DNA from: Liquidambar formosana
Lineage: Eukaryota; Streptophyta; Magnoliopsida; Saxifragales; Altingiaceae
Length of the DNA: 64,000 bases
NCBI GenBank assembly: GCA_039720395.1
Contig: CM077820.1
Span: forward strand, 15,771,848-15,835,847
Reading direction: 5' to 3'
In this document: positions 22,601 through 33,188 of the stretch, piece after piece
Layout of the letters: every line of letters begins with the position of its first letter
Numbering within the stretch: position 1 is the stretch's first letter
The notes under the pieces: model-generated
Seen by the model: only the letters and a program-made list of their open reading frames with translations
Told to the model about the DNA's origin: nothing
The model's database searches: none
Program-made: the position numbers and the translations under genes

Positions 22601-25600
22601 GTTTTTTTTTTCTTCTGATGAAATGAGAATACTTCTTGTTTATGGATACAATCATAAGTTTTAAAGTTCTTACCTTACCCTTTCCATATTGCAGGGAGTT
22701 GCAAGCACTGATGGTATGCTCATAACTTCACCATTTGATAGCCTATCTAATTCAGATTTTTATTAAACTTTTCTTTTTTCCTTTTTATATTTGTGAATCT
22801 TTTATATAATTTGGCGTCACGTTTCATAGTTCAAGTATTTCTGTTATTCTGGTAGATATTCATTTTGAAAGAATAAAGGTCTGAATTTCACTCAAGGGGC
22901 TGCAGAAAGCTGACTGCACTTTTTGGAGCAAAGCCTTAGGTTCTAGTACATGTCAGCCATCAGAAATCTGATATTAGTCCCCACTTAGCTGGCAATAAAA
23001 AGAAAAAAATTGATGGTCTGCAGGAATATAAAATGTAGTTTCTTATGTTTTTCAATTTATTCTTTTATCTTTTGCAAAGGAAGAAGAGGAGGATTGGATT
23101 TTATTTGTAACAGTGAAGTTAACTGAATATAATTAAATAAATAAAAACAATTTAAATCTGATTTCCTGTTGCAAGCCAGCCATCATTGATTTTGATATTA
23201 TTCTATACTTACCTCACTAAACTGCTTGTGCTTTAGCATGAATACGCTGTGTAGTTTAAAATGCAATTGAGGCATAAAATGAAAGCCTTGTAATTTCCAT
23301 GACTTTAGTAAATCTTGGCTTTGTATTACCCATACTATGCTAGGAAGTATGGATACTAAACAATCCTAATGTATCCCGTATCCTATCCATATTTGGGAAT
23401 CGTATGGATACATCCTATATGTATCGAAAAAACATATACATACATACATATATACATACATATATATATATATATATATATTTCTTCTCTATTTCAATCA
23501 ATTTCTTGTTCTCTCTCTTGCTCTCTCCTCCACGGTTAAACACTTAAACCTAAGGGGCTTGTTCTCTCTCTTCTTGGTCACTATTGTAGAGGCTTGATGT
23601 TAAACAAAGGTTTTCTTCTTTCTGTTTTCCTTAATTTTGTATTCATGAACCCTAATTTTGTAAATGTGTTAAAAAGAGGCTCGAGGCTTCTTTTTTGAGT
23701 TTAAGAATGTAATTCGGAGTTTATTCTTGAGTTTCAATTGGTTTTATGTATTTTTTAAACCTTTTGATATTTGTTATTCATGTTTTAAACTAAAAATTAA
23801 TACATGAGCTATATTAATTTGTATTTAAACGTATCCCCACCCTATCCTAGCCTAATTTTTCAAGAATTCCCATATTGACTTATTTGTATTATTCGTATCT
23901 GTATCCGTATCCGTATCCGTATCCTGTGTCCATATCCATTAGTCCTCTGTGATCCTCATATCTTTTCCTTTTTCTTATTTCTGCCGCTTAGTTGATTAGT
24001 ATTTTATAAGGGAAAATGATATAGCATCTTCATATGCTTTTACAGTTCTACGTTGGTGCAAATTTTATTATGGTTTTGTATAAGTTATTTAATTACATGT
24101 ATGTGATTTCCCTTATTTTATCATAGAAACATTTTAAAAAGTAGGAGGTGAACCTCTCTAGTAATTGCATAAGAAGGTTGACATGTACATCTTAAATTGA
24201 ACTAATGTGATTATATAATTCATTTTGTCAAATAATTAATTTCGACATGTTGTAATGAGTAATTATAATTATTTTCTTTTGAGGGTGCCTTTTTAACTTT
24301 CATTGTTCAATGAATTAGTTTTTAACTATTGGTTGACATGATGATTTATCCCAAATCTAGGCCATCTATTTCTATTTTAACATTGGTCTTGAAATGTACC
24401 AAGAGATCAGCCCTTTTTACGCTCTATGTAATGGTATTGGTGTTTAAAAATAATGATATTTTGAATATACTATCTAACACGAAACTGGAACATACACATG
24501 TGGTTTGTGATTTTGGAGGCTCTTGCATTGTGGTGTTGTGATTTCTACTTAAGAGTTATTTTATTGTATTTTAGAGAATTTTGAACATAAAACTTACATT
24601 GATGTCAGTAATATGACAACTGAGTGGCTTTGAATTTGTGTAACAGGTAGTAGCTATCGTAACAAGTCTGTTTTACTTCTCAATTTGTACACTGAGGGAG
24701 CTAGTCATTTCTATTTGTTTGATGTAAACTTTAGATTGTGGGGCACACTTGAACTGTAAAATAACCTATAAGCGTCTACAAAATTTTCCAGTTGGACTGT
24801 ATTGGGGATATCACTCATTTATTTTTATCCTCAGTTTTCGGAGTTCCAATTGAGGTTACTGTACAACGTCAGCAATCCAGCAGACTTATTCCTTATATTT
24901 TGGTCAAATCTGCCGATTATCTTATACTATCAGGTGATTTACATGGAGAACACATAAAATAGATTGGTAGTTTCTATTTTGTGTTACTGTTGATTTTCAA
25001 TGCCAATAACTTATTTGTTCTTCTAACTTATAGGACTGAACTCGCCAAACTTGTTCAAATCTGAAGGAGAGAAAAAGGTTATTCAGCAATTGGTTTCTCT
25101 ATACAACCAAGGTATTCAGAATTTCAGATGCTTTTTGAGCTCATGTGTGACTGGAGGTAATTCTGTTTGGATGCCATCATGGTTTAATGTTATTTGTATG
25201 GCAGATTCAAATGCATCATTGCCAGAGGGTGTAAACCCACTTGATGTGGCAGCTCTAGCCAAATGTTACCTTGCAAGCCTTCCTGAGCCCCTAACCACAT
25301 TTGAGCTTTATAATGAGATCAGAGGTGCTCGTTCCAGCATACAAGCAATGAGAAACATTCTCAAGAGGCTTCCTAATGCAAATTACATGACGTTGGAATT
25401 TATTACTGCACTCCTCCTTCGCGTTAGCCAGAAATCTCTTCTTAACAAGGTAGTTTCCACTCTCTTTCCTCCCTCCTTCCAGTTTGAGGAGATGACATCC
25501 TATTGTCCAGTTTCTTGTCTGAAGGTCATATGGGTTGTTACTTTCCATGCCTATTATATTATCTTTGGAGTGATTTTGTTTATTAAGGGAGTGCCATGTG

Positions 25601-28560
25601 TTGGAACATGATTGAGCCCTGCACTGGTAGATCCTGGCGAGCCAAGCATACTTCATTTATATAAATCATAATTAACTTATTGGAGTGGTAGTTCCTTAAG
25701 TAGTAATTAGGATAGTCGAGTTCCATTTGTACCTGTCATTGTTAGGATTTTCCAGTGGAATGCCTCATTAACATTGTAATGGTTTGTGTTATTTCACACA
25801 CCAATTTGTGTGACAAGTTCCTGTTATTAGTTACAAAGTTGTATTAACAAGAATTTGATGGATTGCTTTAGAGACAAATTCAAATTTTGGGGTATTTTTG
25901 TCTTTTTTTTTTAACTGGTCCTGTAATTATAGGTCCAAGGTTAGCCATATTGAATTTATGGTTGTCCTTTTTTAACGGCCTGTAGGCCAGATGGCACTTC
26001 TCCTCTCTTTGAGGGGAGGGTTTCACAGAGGTCCAGGTTTCAATACTCAATGCGTGCGTTGGTGTGTGCTTTTGGGGGGGGGGGGGGGGGTGGGGTTACG
26101 GGAAGGGCGATGGGCTACTCCCATTGTGTAGTCCAAAGGCCCATTGGGCCCTTCTTTGAACCCAAATATATATATTTGTTTGGGGGGTATTTAATTAATG
26201 TTTCTTGTCTATGGTGTTATTCGAAATGTATTTCTTTTGGTCTGCAAGTAGAATTTTTATATTTTTGGTGGATTTTAAGGTATTTAAGAATATAGTGATT
26301 GCTGTCCCAAAAATGTGATTCTGGTAAGGTAGTGTGATCTATTTAAATTATCATTGAAAGTTCTGGAGAAGAAAACTTTGTGGATTTCTTATTCTCTGCA
26401 GTTTTGTGCTTTTTGCTAGACATAGAAACATTTCTTCATAGGATTAGAATGAGTTCTCCTTGTTGGCACGAGTAGTTCTACCTCTGGTTGTGTAATTCCC
26501 AGTTGCAGCCATTGTGTTAGTTTGGCTTGCATCAATGATTCCATTATTGCAAGAAATTCTTTCTTCATGTGCATTTTGCAGCCTCTTGTAGTTTTTCAAC
26601 CACTGAAATAATGAGACTAAAAAATTCTTACTGGATCGAGCATATGGAGGATGCCAACTTGGATTACCATTGGGCCAAAAGTCGAACTAATATGATTAGA
26701 TGGTCTTGAAAATCTTGGATTGAACTTTTCGTGGATCATTCATTCATTTGTCCTGAAAGAAACTGATGTCATTATGATTTTTCTTTCTATGAAGGAAACT
26801 GATGTCATTATGATACACTCCCAATTTCATTATAAAGAAGATCCCTTATGTTTTAATTACTGTATGTGATTTTACTGCATGTTAGTAGCTACGATATAAC
26901 AAGGTTTTTAAGTCTCATTTACTATGTCCATCTCATTATTTATTTATTTATTGTTTTCTGATTAATTTTTTGAGATTGTATCTAAAATTACTTGATGCTG
27001 AGAATTTCCCTGATTGGCACACTCCATTGGTTGTTGACTTCTGTACAGATGGATGCTCGAAGCCTTGCCATGGAAATGGCCCCTGTTATTATGTGGCAGA
27101 AGGGGCGGAGACCAGAATTCTATAGGCAGTTCTGGAATCAACCAGCCAAAATTCTTTCCAAGAAGAACATGGATCCTGCACCTACTTATAGTGCATGGGA
27201 CATGCTTGCCGGTGAGTAGTCCATTCTTATAGATTGTAATGTGCATACGTGTGTATATATATTTGTATATCGAAACTCTGTACCTTGGAGAAGGTTTCAT
27301 TCTATTCTTTCGTTGTGCATTCTTCTTTAGAGCCGAATTGAGGGTTAGATTTTGAAGATTTTCTCTATAGTTTTAATATAGAATTGATTTCTACTCTAGT
27401 TCTGTCAAACTACAACGTTTTTATTTTATAAGAATCAAAACTAAAAGTATTCACAGAGAGAGAGAGAGAGAGAGGATGTCTAATGACTATTTTCCGATGA
27501 TTTTTTTTAGATATTAATCAAGCTAATGACTATTGAATGCGCATCAGCAGTACATTCAATTTGAATCAAAGGAAAAGGTAGGAGATAGATCCGTTGGGAG
27601 AATTAATACCTCTCAAGAGATAAACAGGAAACAGGAAGTGTACTTTGTTACCATTACACACGCACGCATAAAAGAGTATAAAAATAAATAGAAAATGGAC
27701 AAGAGAAAGAGGGTATATTCTAATGGGAGGTTAATTACATTAGCCAGTTTGTATTTTGTAAACATTAAATGTAGACAGTTTTCCTTGAGAAGTTCAGTTG
27801 AAATGTAATTAATTTCTGGGGATGGATGATGGACAAAATGAGAGATGGATCGTTTAATGGGGACTTTGGATTAGAACTAGGGTTCAGATTAGATTTAATA
27901 TGGTGTTTATGGCACTTGTAAATGATCTCCTCTTGGCAGTACTTGGGCTGGGACACATTGAGCAGGGTGAAATTTTAGTATCTAGTAATTTTGCTAGTGG
28001 ATGTGAGTTGAGAGATATGGGATTGTAGGAAACAATACATTGTTGTTTCTTGGTTTTGCCGTTTTACTGATACAAAAATTAGTTCCTTTTCTTATTCTTC
28101 ATCTTCCAATTTTTTTATTTTTATTTTTTTGTTTTTGTTTCGGGGGGGGGGGGGGGGGGGGGGGGGGGGAAGGGGTGGTGTTGGTTTATAAATGAAAATT
28201 CCAGGGCTAGTTTAGATGCTTTCCCTATTTTCTTTTTTGTTTGAGCCATGTATTTTGAATAATTGGAAAAGTTGGTGAAAATGTGTGGAAAGTGTTTTAT
28301 ACTCTTTTCTTGTTTTCTGAACGCTAAAAATTCCTTAAAGTAGGTTCTCTTTTAGCAAAATAATAAAAAGAGCCATGTTATATTATTGTTCTCTTTTTTC
28401 ACTCATGCCAACAGAAGAGGGCGAAGGTATGGATGCATCCTCACCCATTCCCTTGGACGATGGCTTGCCAATAGACTTTGGTGCAATTGAGGTCGTTCAG
28501 TGCCTCATGGAACATCACAATGCAATTTTCACAGATGCAAATGAGACAGTCTGGAGGTGA
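19612..28560 (+). CDS. RhoGAP-like protein, At5g61530 type
   Basis: Nine coding exons: 19612-19672, 19794-20056, 22513-22575, 22695-22713, 24835-24933, 25034-25111, 25205-25449, 27049-27211, 28415-28560. All have GT-AG borders and consistent phase, giving 378 residues. The N-terminal half (MPSADSPQWRGKAGDFF, VKLKEVGQSAGTFVGEVAKD) is typical of this plant-specific family. The GAP-like region runs from about residue 150 to 290, with CYLASLPEPLTTFELY (GAP motif, Lys near 214) and LEFITALLLRVSQKSLLNKM. The C-terminus EVVQCLMEHHNAIFTDA is conserved. The GxxR arginine-finger segment of true RhoGAPs reads SADYLILSG here, so GAP catalysis is doubtful. The start is the first ATG after the leader-intron acceptor. 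The gene is intact and sits beside the hexose carriers and asparaginase as in Arabidopsis. Confidence 0.93.
21282..21383. repeat. Short direct repeat, 67-bp period
   Basis: AATAACATTAAAATACATAT and following bases to TTTACACAATGA occur at about 21282 and again at 21349, in intron 2 of the RhoGAP-like gene. Confidence 0.8.
21749..21860 (-). mobile_element. TRIM LTR with adjacent primer-binding site (reverse orientation)
   Basis: 112 bp, same length and family as the LTRs of the complete TRIM at 42130-42495. On the minus strand it begins TGTAGGGAAGTCCCAC, contains AGCTTAGGCTTTTAGG and ends GGAAACTTAACA. It is immediately followed by TGGTATCAAAGC, a one-mismatch initiator-Met tRNA primer site. 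The second LTR is missing, so this is a truncated copy in intron 2 of the RhoGAP-like gene. Confidence 0.75.
23341..23940. repeat. GTATCC-rich dispersed repeat
   Basis: Starts GAAGTATGGATAC and ends in tandem GTATCCGTATCC units (about 23896-23925), with (TA)/(CATA) microsatellite inside. The ends resemble those of 42957-43600, suggesting one TE family. No transposase was seen. It lies in intron 4 of the RhoGAP-like gene. Confidence 0.4.
26074..26090 (+). repeat. Poly-G tract (17 G)
   Basis: Homopolymer in intron 7 of the RhoGAP-like gene. It is the first of three long G runs on the same strand within 3.4 kb. Confidence 0.9.
28142..28169 (+). repeat. Poly-G tract (28 G)
   Basis: Homopolymer in intron 8 of the RhoGAP-like gene, about 245 bases before the last exon; the tract has G-quadruplex potential. 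Confidence 0.9.
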
Positions 28561-29349
28561 TCGACGTACGTTGACTTTGTTCTCTTACTGGATGGTCTCC
28601 ATTGACTTGAACTGCACCAGATTATTCTCAAGATGGAAAGCCAAATATGGTCAGGATGATCATTGCCCAAGCAGAGATTTTAAGTTCCTCGCCAAATTTG
28701 AGAGCATTTGGGTCTGTATGGGAGTGTTTTTGGATGTGGGTCTGTAAATCAAAGTCATTACAGGAGTTCTAGATTTAAATTTGTATGTATTTGAAAGAGT
28801 ATTTTATGGGTTTTGTTATTATTTTTCTGGTTTCAGAAAGAGAGTTATTTTGGGGTGGCTTGTGATCTATACTACCTTAAACTATCACTTCCACAGGGAG
28901 CTTTATGTAGCTGAAAATGTTCCTCTGTTTAATGTGTTCCCCTCCAAGCTACACTGATAAAGAAAGGCTATTACCTAGTGTTGGTTTGGCTAAGCGGCCT
29001 TGTAGGAGCAAGCTGGATTCTGTATGTACAAAGTGGCCATTCTCAAGACTTTAAACATGCACATGGTAGTGCAAGGCTTTTACCATTGCACTAGACGGCT
29101 CCTTGTAGTGAGAACAATGGTAATTGTGTCAAGACTTTTGAAAGGAAGGCCAATCCATGCAGTGCATGAACCATGCACTTTCTAGTTTGTATTATTTGCT
29201 TCTTACGGGGGAATTTCAACTGAGCATGGTCGGTTTGGTTCTAATTCATAGCCTAATTGATCCAAACCGAGTTGTGCCCCTACTTAATTTGTGTTATTTG
29301 ATTGTTCAGAATAGAGGGAATTCTTTTTTTCTTTTTTTATTAAGGCGGG

Positions 29350-29385
<36 letters not shown>

Positions 29386-29646
29386 GGGGGTTGGGGTGGG
29401 GGGTGGGGGGTGGGGGTGGGTGGGTGGGGAGGGGAGTGGAGGGAGGGAGGGAGTGCTTTTGTCTGGATGTGTTTGGAAAAGTTATTTTCTAAATTAAAAA
29501 ACGTCTCCTATAATTAGGCAACCGGCATTTATAATAGTATGTTGTCTCAAGTCCAAGAGAAAAGTCACGGCCATATTACAACACAAACAAAAGCAAATTG
29601 TATTATCCTTCAGCAACAACAAGACGATTCTCAGAGTACCCACAGA
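28561..29646. other. Convergent intergenic region: 3' flanks of RhoGAP-like and MYB genes
   Basis: No gene. The 3' UTR of the RhoGAP-like gene probably fills the first few hundred bases. A G-rich block at 29346-29452 lies between the two convergent 3' ends. Confidence 0.6.
29346..29452 (+). repeat. Poly-G and G-rich block
   Basis: An uninterrupted run of 34 G (29351-29384) is followed by TGGGGG/TGGGTGGG units. It is a strong G-quadruplex candidate on the plus strand. The open frame running through it is an artefact of composition. Confidence 0.9.
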
Positions 29647-31402
29647 TTACCACTCTGATGAGCTCGGAAGAGGCTCAAGACAATCAAACATGTCAGGTGG
29701 AAAATTATCGAAGAAGCTATCTGGAATCATAGCATCATTGTCTCCTGCTCTGCCATTTTGTGCACTGCCCTCAAGTTTAGGTGCCACTGACCCAATTGCA
29801 ACTTTTGGGTTACTTTCAATTTCGGACGCCTCCAGATGATCAAACAGGTCTAGAAAGTCAGGATCCCCGGGTCCTGGGATTAACTCCTGGCTTTCTGGCA
29901 AGAATGGAAGGTTTAGCTGAGGCTGAGGGAGTTGAGAGAAAACACAATTTGGTAAGGATTCATTGGATGGCATCATGTGAATGGGTGAGGCCTCAAGTGT
30001 GGGAAGGTTTGTTTCCAAATTTAGCCAATTTGGCTTCACTAAATCTTGTAATGGCACCATCTTGAACATCTCAGAGTTTCCTAAACAGGAAGGCAGGCAA
30101 GACTGATCTTTCCTAGAGGATGATGATTCTTCCTCCATGGGAATGAAGTTAGTAGTAGGAACCTGAAATTATCTAGTAATTCATCATTACTTAAAATAAA
30201 ATGAAAATAATCTTTAGAAGATAGTGTGTTTATATTGATATAAGATCATAGGGCAACAAGTAGACTTGAATTTTTTTCAAAAGTAATGTTCCAACACCAG
30301 TTCAAATCAATAGAATGGTTGGACAGGTAATGAAAAAAACTTCCATTTTCTTACCTCCCTCATTGCCATTTCATGTGAAACCTTGATTTTCCCTTTGTTT
30401 CTCTGCGACGTAGGTGGAGATGGTGTTTGCATGATCCTAGCCAACCTCTTCTGTCTGGTACTCCATAAATTTTTGACATCGTTATCAGTTCTTCCTGGCA
30501 AATATGTCGCAATTCTTGCCCATTTGTTCCCAAATTGTGCCTGCAAATCTATCACTATCCTCTCTTCCTCTGCTGAAAATTTGCAACCACTATTTTTTTT
30601 TTTTTTTTGCATTTTTGCCAAAAATTCACATTCTTCATCAGCTATCTCAATCGTAAACAAACAACAAATGCATCAATAATAACAAATACATCAATAATAA
30701 CAACGATTATTTCTAGTCACAACAAAAACCCATTTTCTAAGAAAATTTCAGTGGCACAATGTGTTTTTTTTTTTTTTTTTTTGGATACAAGGAAAAATTC
30801 CCTTAGCCTATCCTCCACAACTTCGGAATCGATATCTAATGCCATTTACTGGAGTAGGACAGGGAGACAAATCCCGGATGTGTGCAACACAATGTTATAA
30901 GAACTCCAAAAGAAAACATTAAATTTCTCTCCTTTTTAATATAGCCATACTAACAACCATTTCCATTACCCTGAAAGAAAATTTGAAAATCCCAATGAAA
31001 AAAATGACCCATGATTATATACATTCATGAGAATATACTACTATTACATTGTAAATCATTAGGAAAGATGGGATTTTCATGGCGATTAAGAAATTTAAAG
31101 AAATTCCAAAACATAAATGACCCAAGAACATAAATTGTTATATCATACTCTCATTGAAATCATCAGATTGTGCTACCAAAGGAGAAAGAAAAGGTATGGG
31201 TGACTAACGTCTTTAAGTTGGGTCTAAGTTTGTTAACCCATCTGAGACGACACGATTTTCCGGTGCGCGGCAAAAGTCCCTGGGATCGAATGGAGCTCCA
31301 GTCTCTAGGCCCATACTTCTTCACAAAATTCATCACTACTTCATCTTCTTCAGCCGTCCATGGCCCTTTCTTTATAAATGCGCCATCATTTTGTCCTTGC
31401 AT
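29647..31402 (-). CDS. DUO1: R2R3-MYB transcription factor, DUO1 (DUO POLLEN1) type
   Basis: Nuclear DNA-binding regulator. In Arabidopsis DUO1 drives male germ cell division and differentiation. Minus-strand exons are 31402-31209, 30589-30355 and 30162-29647 (phases 2 and 0), giving 314 residues with all borders GT-AG. R2 covers about residues 12-64 (KKGPWTAEEDEVVMNFVKKY, DWSSIRSQGLLPRTGKSCRL, RWVNKLRPNLK). R3 covers about 66-116 (GCKFSAEEERIVIDLQAQFG, NKWARIATYLPGRTDNDVKN, LWSTRQKRLARI). The lysine in RWVNKLRPNLK and the GCKFSAEEE start of R3, rather than the usual GxWxxEED, mark the DUO1 clade. The C-terminal half is acidic and proline-rich (FDCLEPLP near the end), as in activators. A miR159-like site lies in exon 1. 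The frame is intact. Symbol given by clade, not by test. Confidence 0.88.
31281..31300 (-). promoter_or_regulatory. Predicted miR159 target site in DUO1-type MYB mRNA
   Basis: The minus strand reads TGGAGCTCCATTCGATCCCA, coding DWSSIRS in R2. Against the perfect complement of miR159 (AGAGCTCCCTTCAATCCAAA core) it keeps the GAGCTCC and ATCC blocks, with G:U pairs and about two or three mismatches. Arabidopsis DUO1 is a known miR159 target at the same codons. Cleavage here is inferred. Confidence 0.65.
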
Positions 31403-33188
31403 TTCAGAATCACTTCACTTGATCATCACCAAATTCTCTAAACACTTCTCAATTCCCTCTGTAAATCATTTGAATGTTTTGGAAGAAGAATGCATAATGA
31501 TTTTTTGAACTTGAGATTTTTTATTTATTTATTTGTTTTCCATGTGGGTTTGGTTTCTCTCAGGTAGGCTAGGCGAAGTATTGGTAATGTACCAATCAAG
31601 TCATGCCATGGTACCATCATAATAGTATAGAACATTAGGACCCACCACTTAATTGGACTAAATTTTTTTTCCTTATTTTTTCAAAAAATTATATAGTATG
31701 ATGTGTTTGATTGAAATCAAACGGTTGAAATTATCAGCAAAACCAGTTTTCGTATTTGATGGAATTGGCTGAACCCATCAGATCATGTTTGATGTTGACA
31801 TGGTGGGCCATTACTGGCTATTTGATTACACTTGCCTGGGGCTTACCGTATAATAGCCAAACCCCTTTGTCTTTCAACAAGTGGCGGTTTAAACGGTTGG
31901 TTACATTATCCACTAAGACCCACCACCCCCGCCCTTTCCTCGTGATTCAAAATAGTAGACCTAAGTTACGAAAATATCCTTGTTTTGTTCTGAAATGACA
32001 ATATTATCAAGCAGGTGATTAAAATAAACTAAAATAAAAGAAAGCAAGATTAAAGGGTTTGAACTTCGATTATCAAAAAAAAAAAAAAAAGAAGGATTTA
32101 AAATTTTGGACCATCTTGCTAACAACATGATTGTTTGATGACATTTCTCTCATTTGTTGAGTGAGCGATCTTGGATTCAAATTCATGAATAAGTATTAAT
32201 ATGTATTACTGGTATTACAGGGAAATAAGTAGTATGAGTAAATTCTATCGATTGTCAAAAAAAAAAAAAAAAAAAATGGTACCTTTGGACCAACCTTAAT
32301 CTGTGAATTTCTCTGTGATATTAAATACAAGGTTAGGATCAAGAAACATAATTTTTATACATAACTTTTTAGATGTTATTTAAGTAATTAAGTCCCGCAA
32401 CATCCAATGGTCTTTTTATTATGTTGGTCAAATTTTTCACTCAATGTTTTTGAATGACAAAGACCGCTGGATTTTGCGAGATTTGATTGCTTAAAAACTG
32501 GGTAAAATGTTAACTTGTGTCTTCTGATCCATATATATACTTAATCCTAAAAATTACTGGATTATATAGAATAATAATAATAACAATAATATCTCTGCCA
32601 ACAATTCATTGTGACCATATAATTATCGAGAAAAAAAAAATACTAAAGAGCTTTGCTTGCTCAAATCTACTTGTCTTATTAATATAATGATTAACGAGGC
32701 TATCATTCAGAATCGAACCAAATTATTTCGGATTAGTTTGGTTTTCAGTTTGACATGGACCGAGTTGCACCCGTATTTATTTGTTTTGGCTAGGTAAAAC
32801 AGCCAAAAAAGAAGAAAGAAAATAGAAAGCACTAGCGTTGAGTTATGTCATGACTCATGAGCACAAGCCTCTAGCAAAGGTAAGGGAGCTAGGGAAGTTG
32901 ATCAGCAGGAAGGAAAGTGGAAACCTGAGAAGTTTGTATTGAGGGCCCAATTAGCCATAGAGTGGGCTACTGGGCTATGTCATTTCCTGCGTGGGCCACT
33001 TTGCAAACTGAGGCCGAAAGCCCTACTTGAAGTCCACACGCAATCCCTCCATTTTCCACAAGGAAGTTGCACCTACCTGTTTCACTTCCCAGTCAATGGC
33101 CTTTTCAAGCCACTTCAAAACTTTCTTCTAAACGCCACTAATCTGAGCATCAAAAGGATCAGCTATTCCAAGTCTCCAACCTTTCTCC
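31403..33188. other. Divergent promoter region of the MYB and asparaginase genes
   Basis: No gene recognised. The two genes are transcribed away from each other from this 1.8 kb. It holds A-runs near 32073-32088 and 32258-32276, one SINE-like copy, and AT-rich DNA. The bases just before 33189 are less AT-rich and are probably the asparaginase leader. Confidence 0.5.
32118..32279 (+). mobile_element. SINE-like copy with poly-A tail
   Basis: Related to 14459-14600: TGACATTTCTCTCATTTGTT, GATTCAAATTCATGAA (B-box-like), ending ATTCTATCGATTGTC before about 20 A. No target duplication was resolved. Confidence 0.4.

Noticed and set aside
26050..26295. 81-codon ORF in RhoGAP-like intron 7
   Set aside because: Composition artefact of the G17 tract; the spliced gene skips it.
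29157..29492. 111-codon ORF with glycine/tryptophan runs
   Set aside because: It is generated by the poly-G block and has no conserved sequence.
31756..31998. 80-codon ORF upstream of the asparaginase gene
   Set aside because: No domain and no splice connection to either neighbouring gene.
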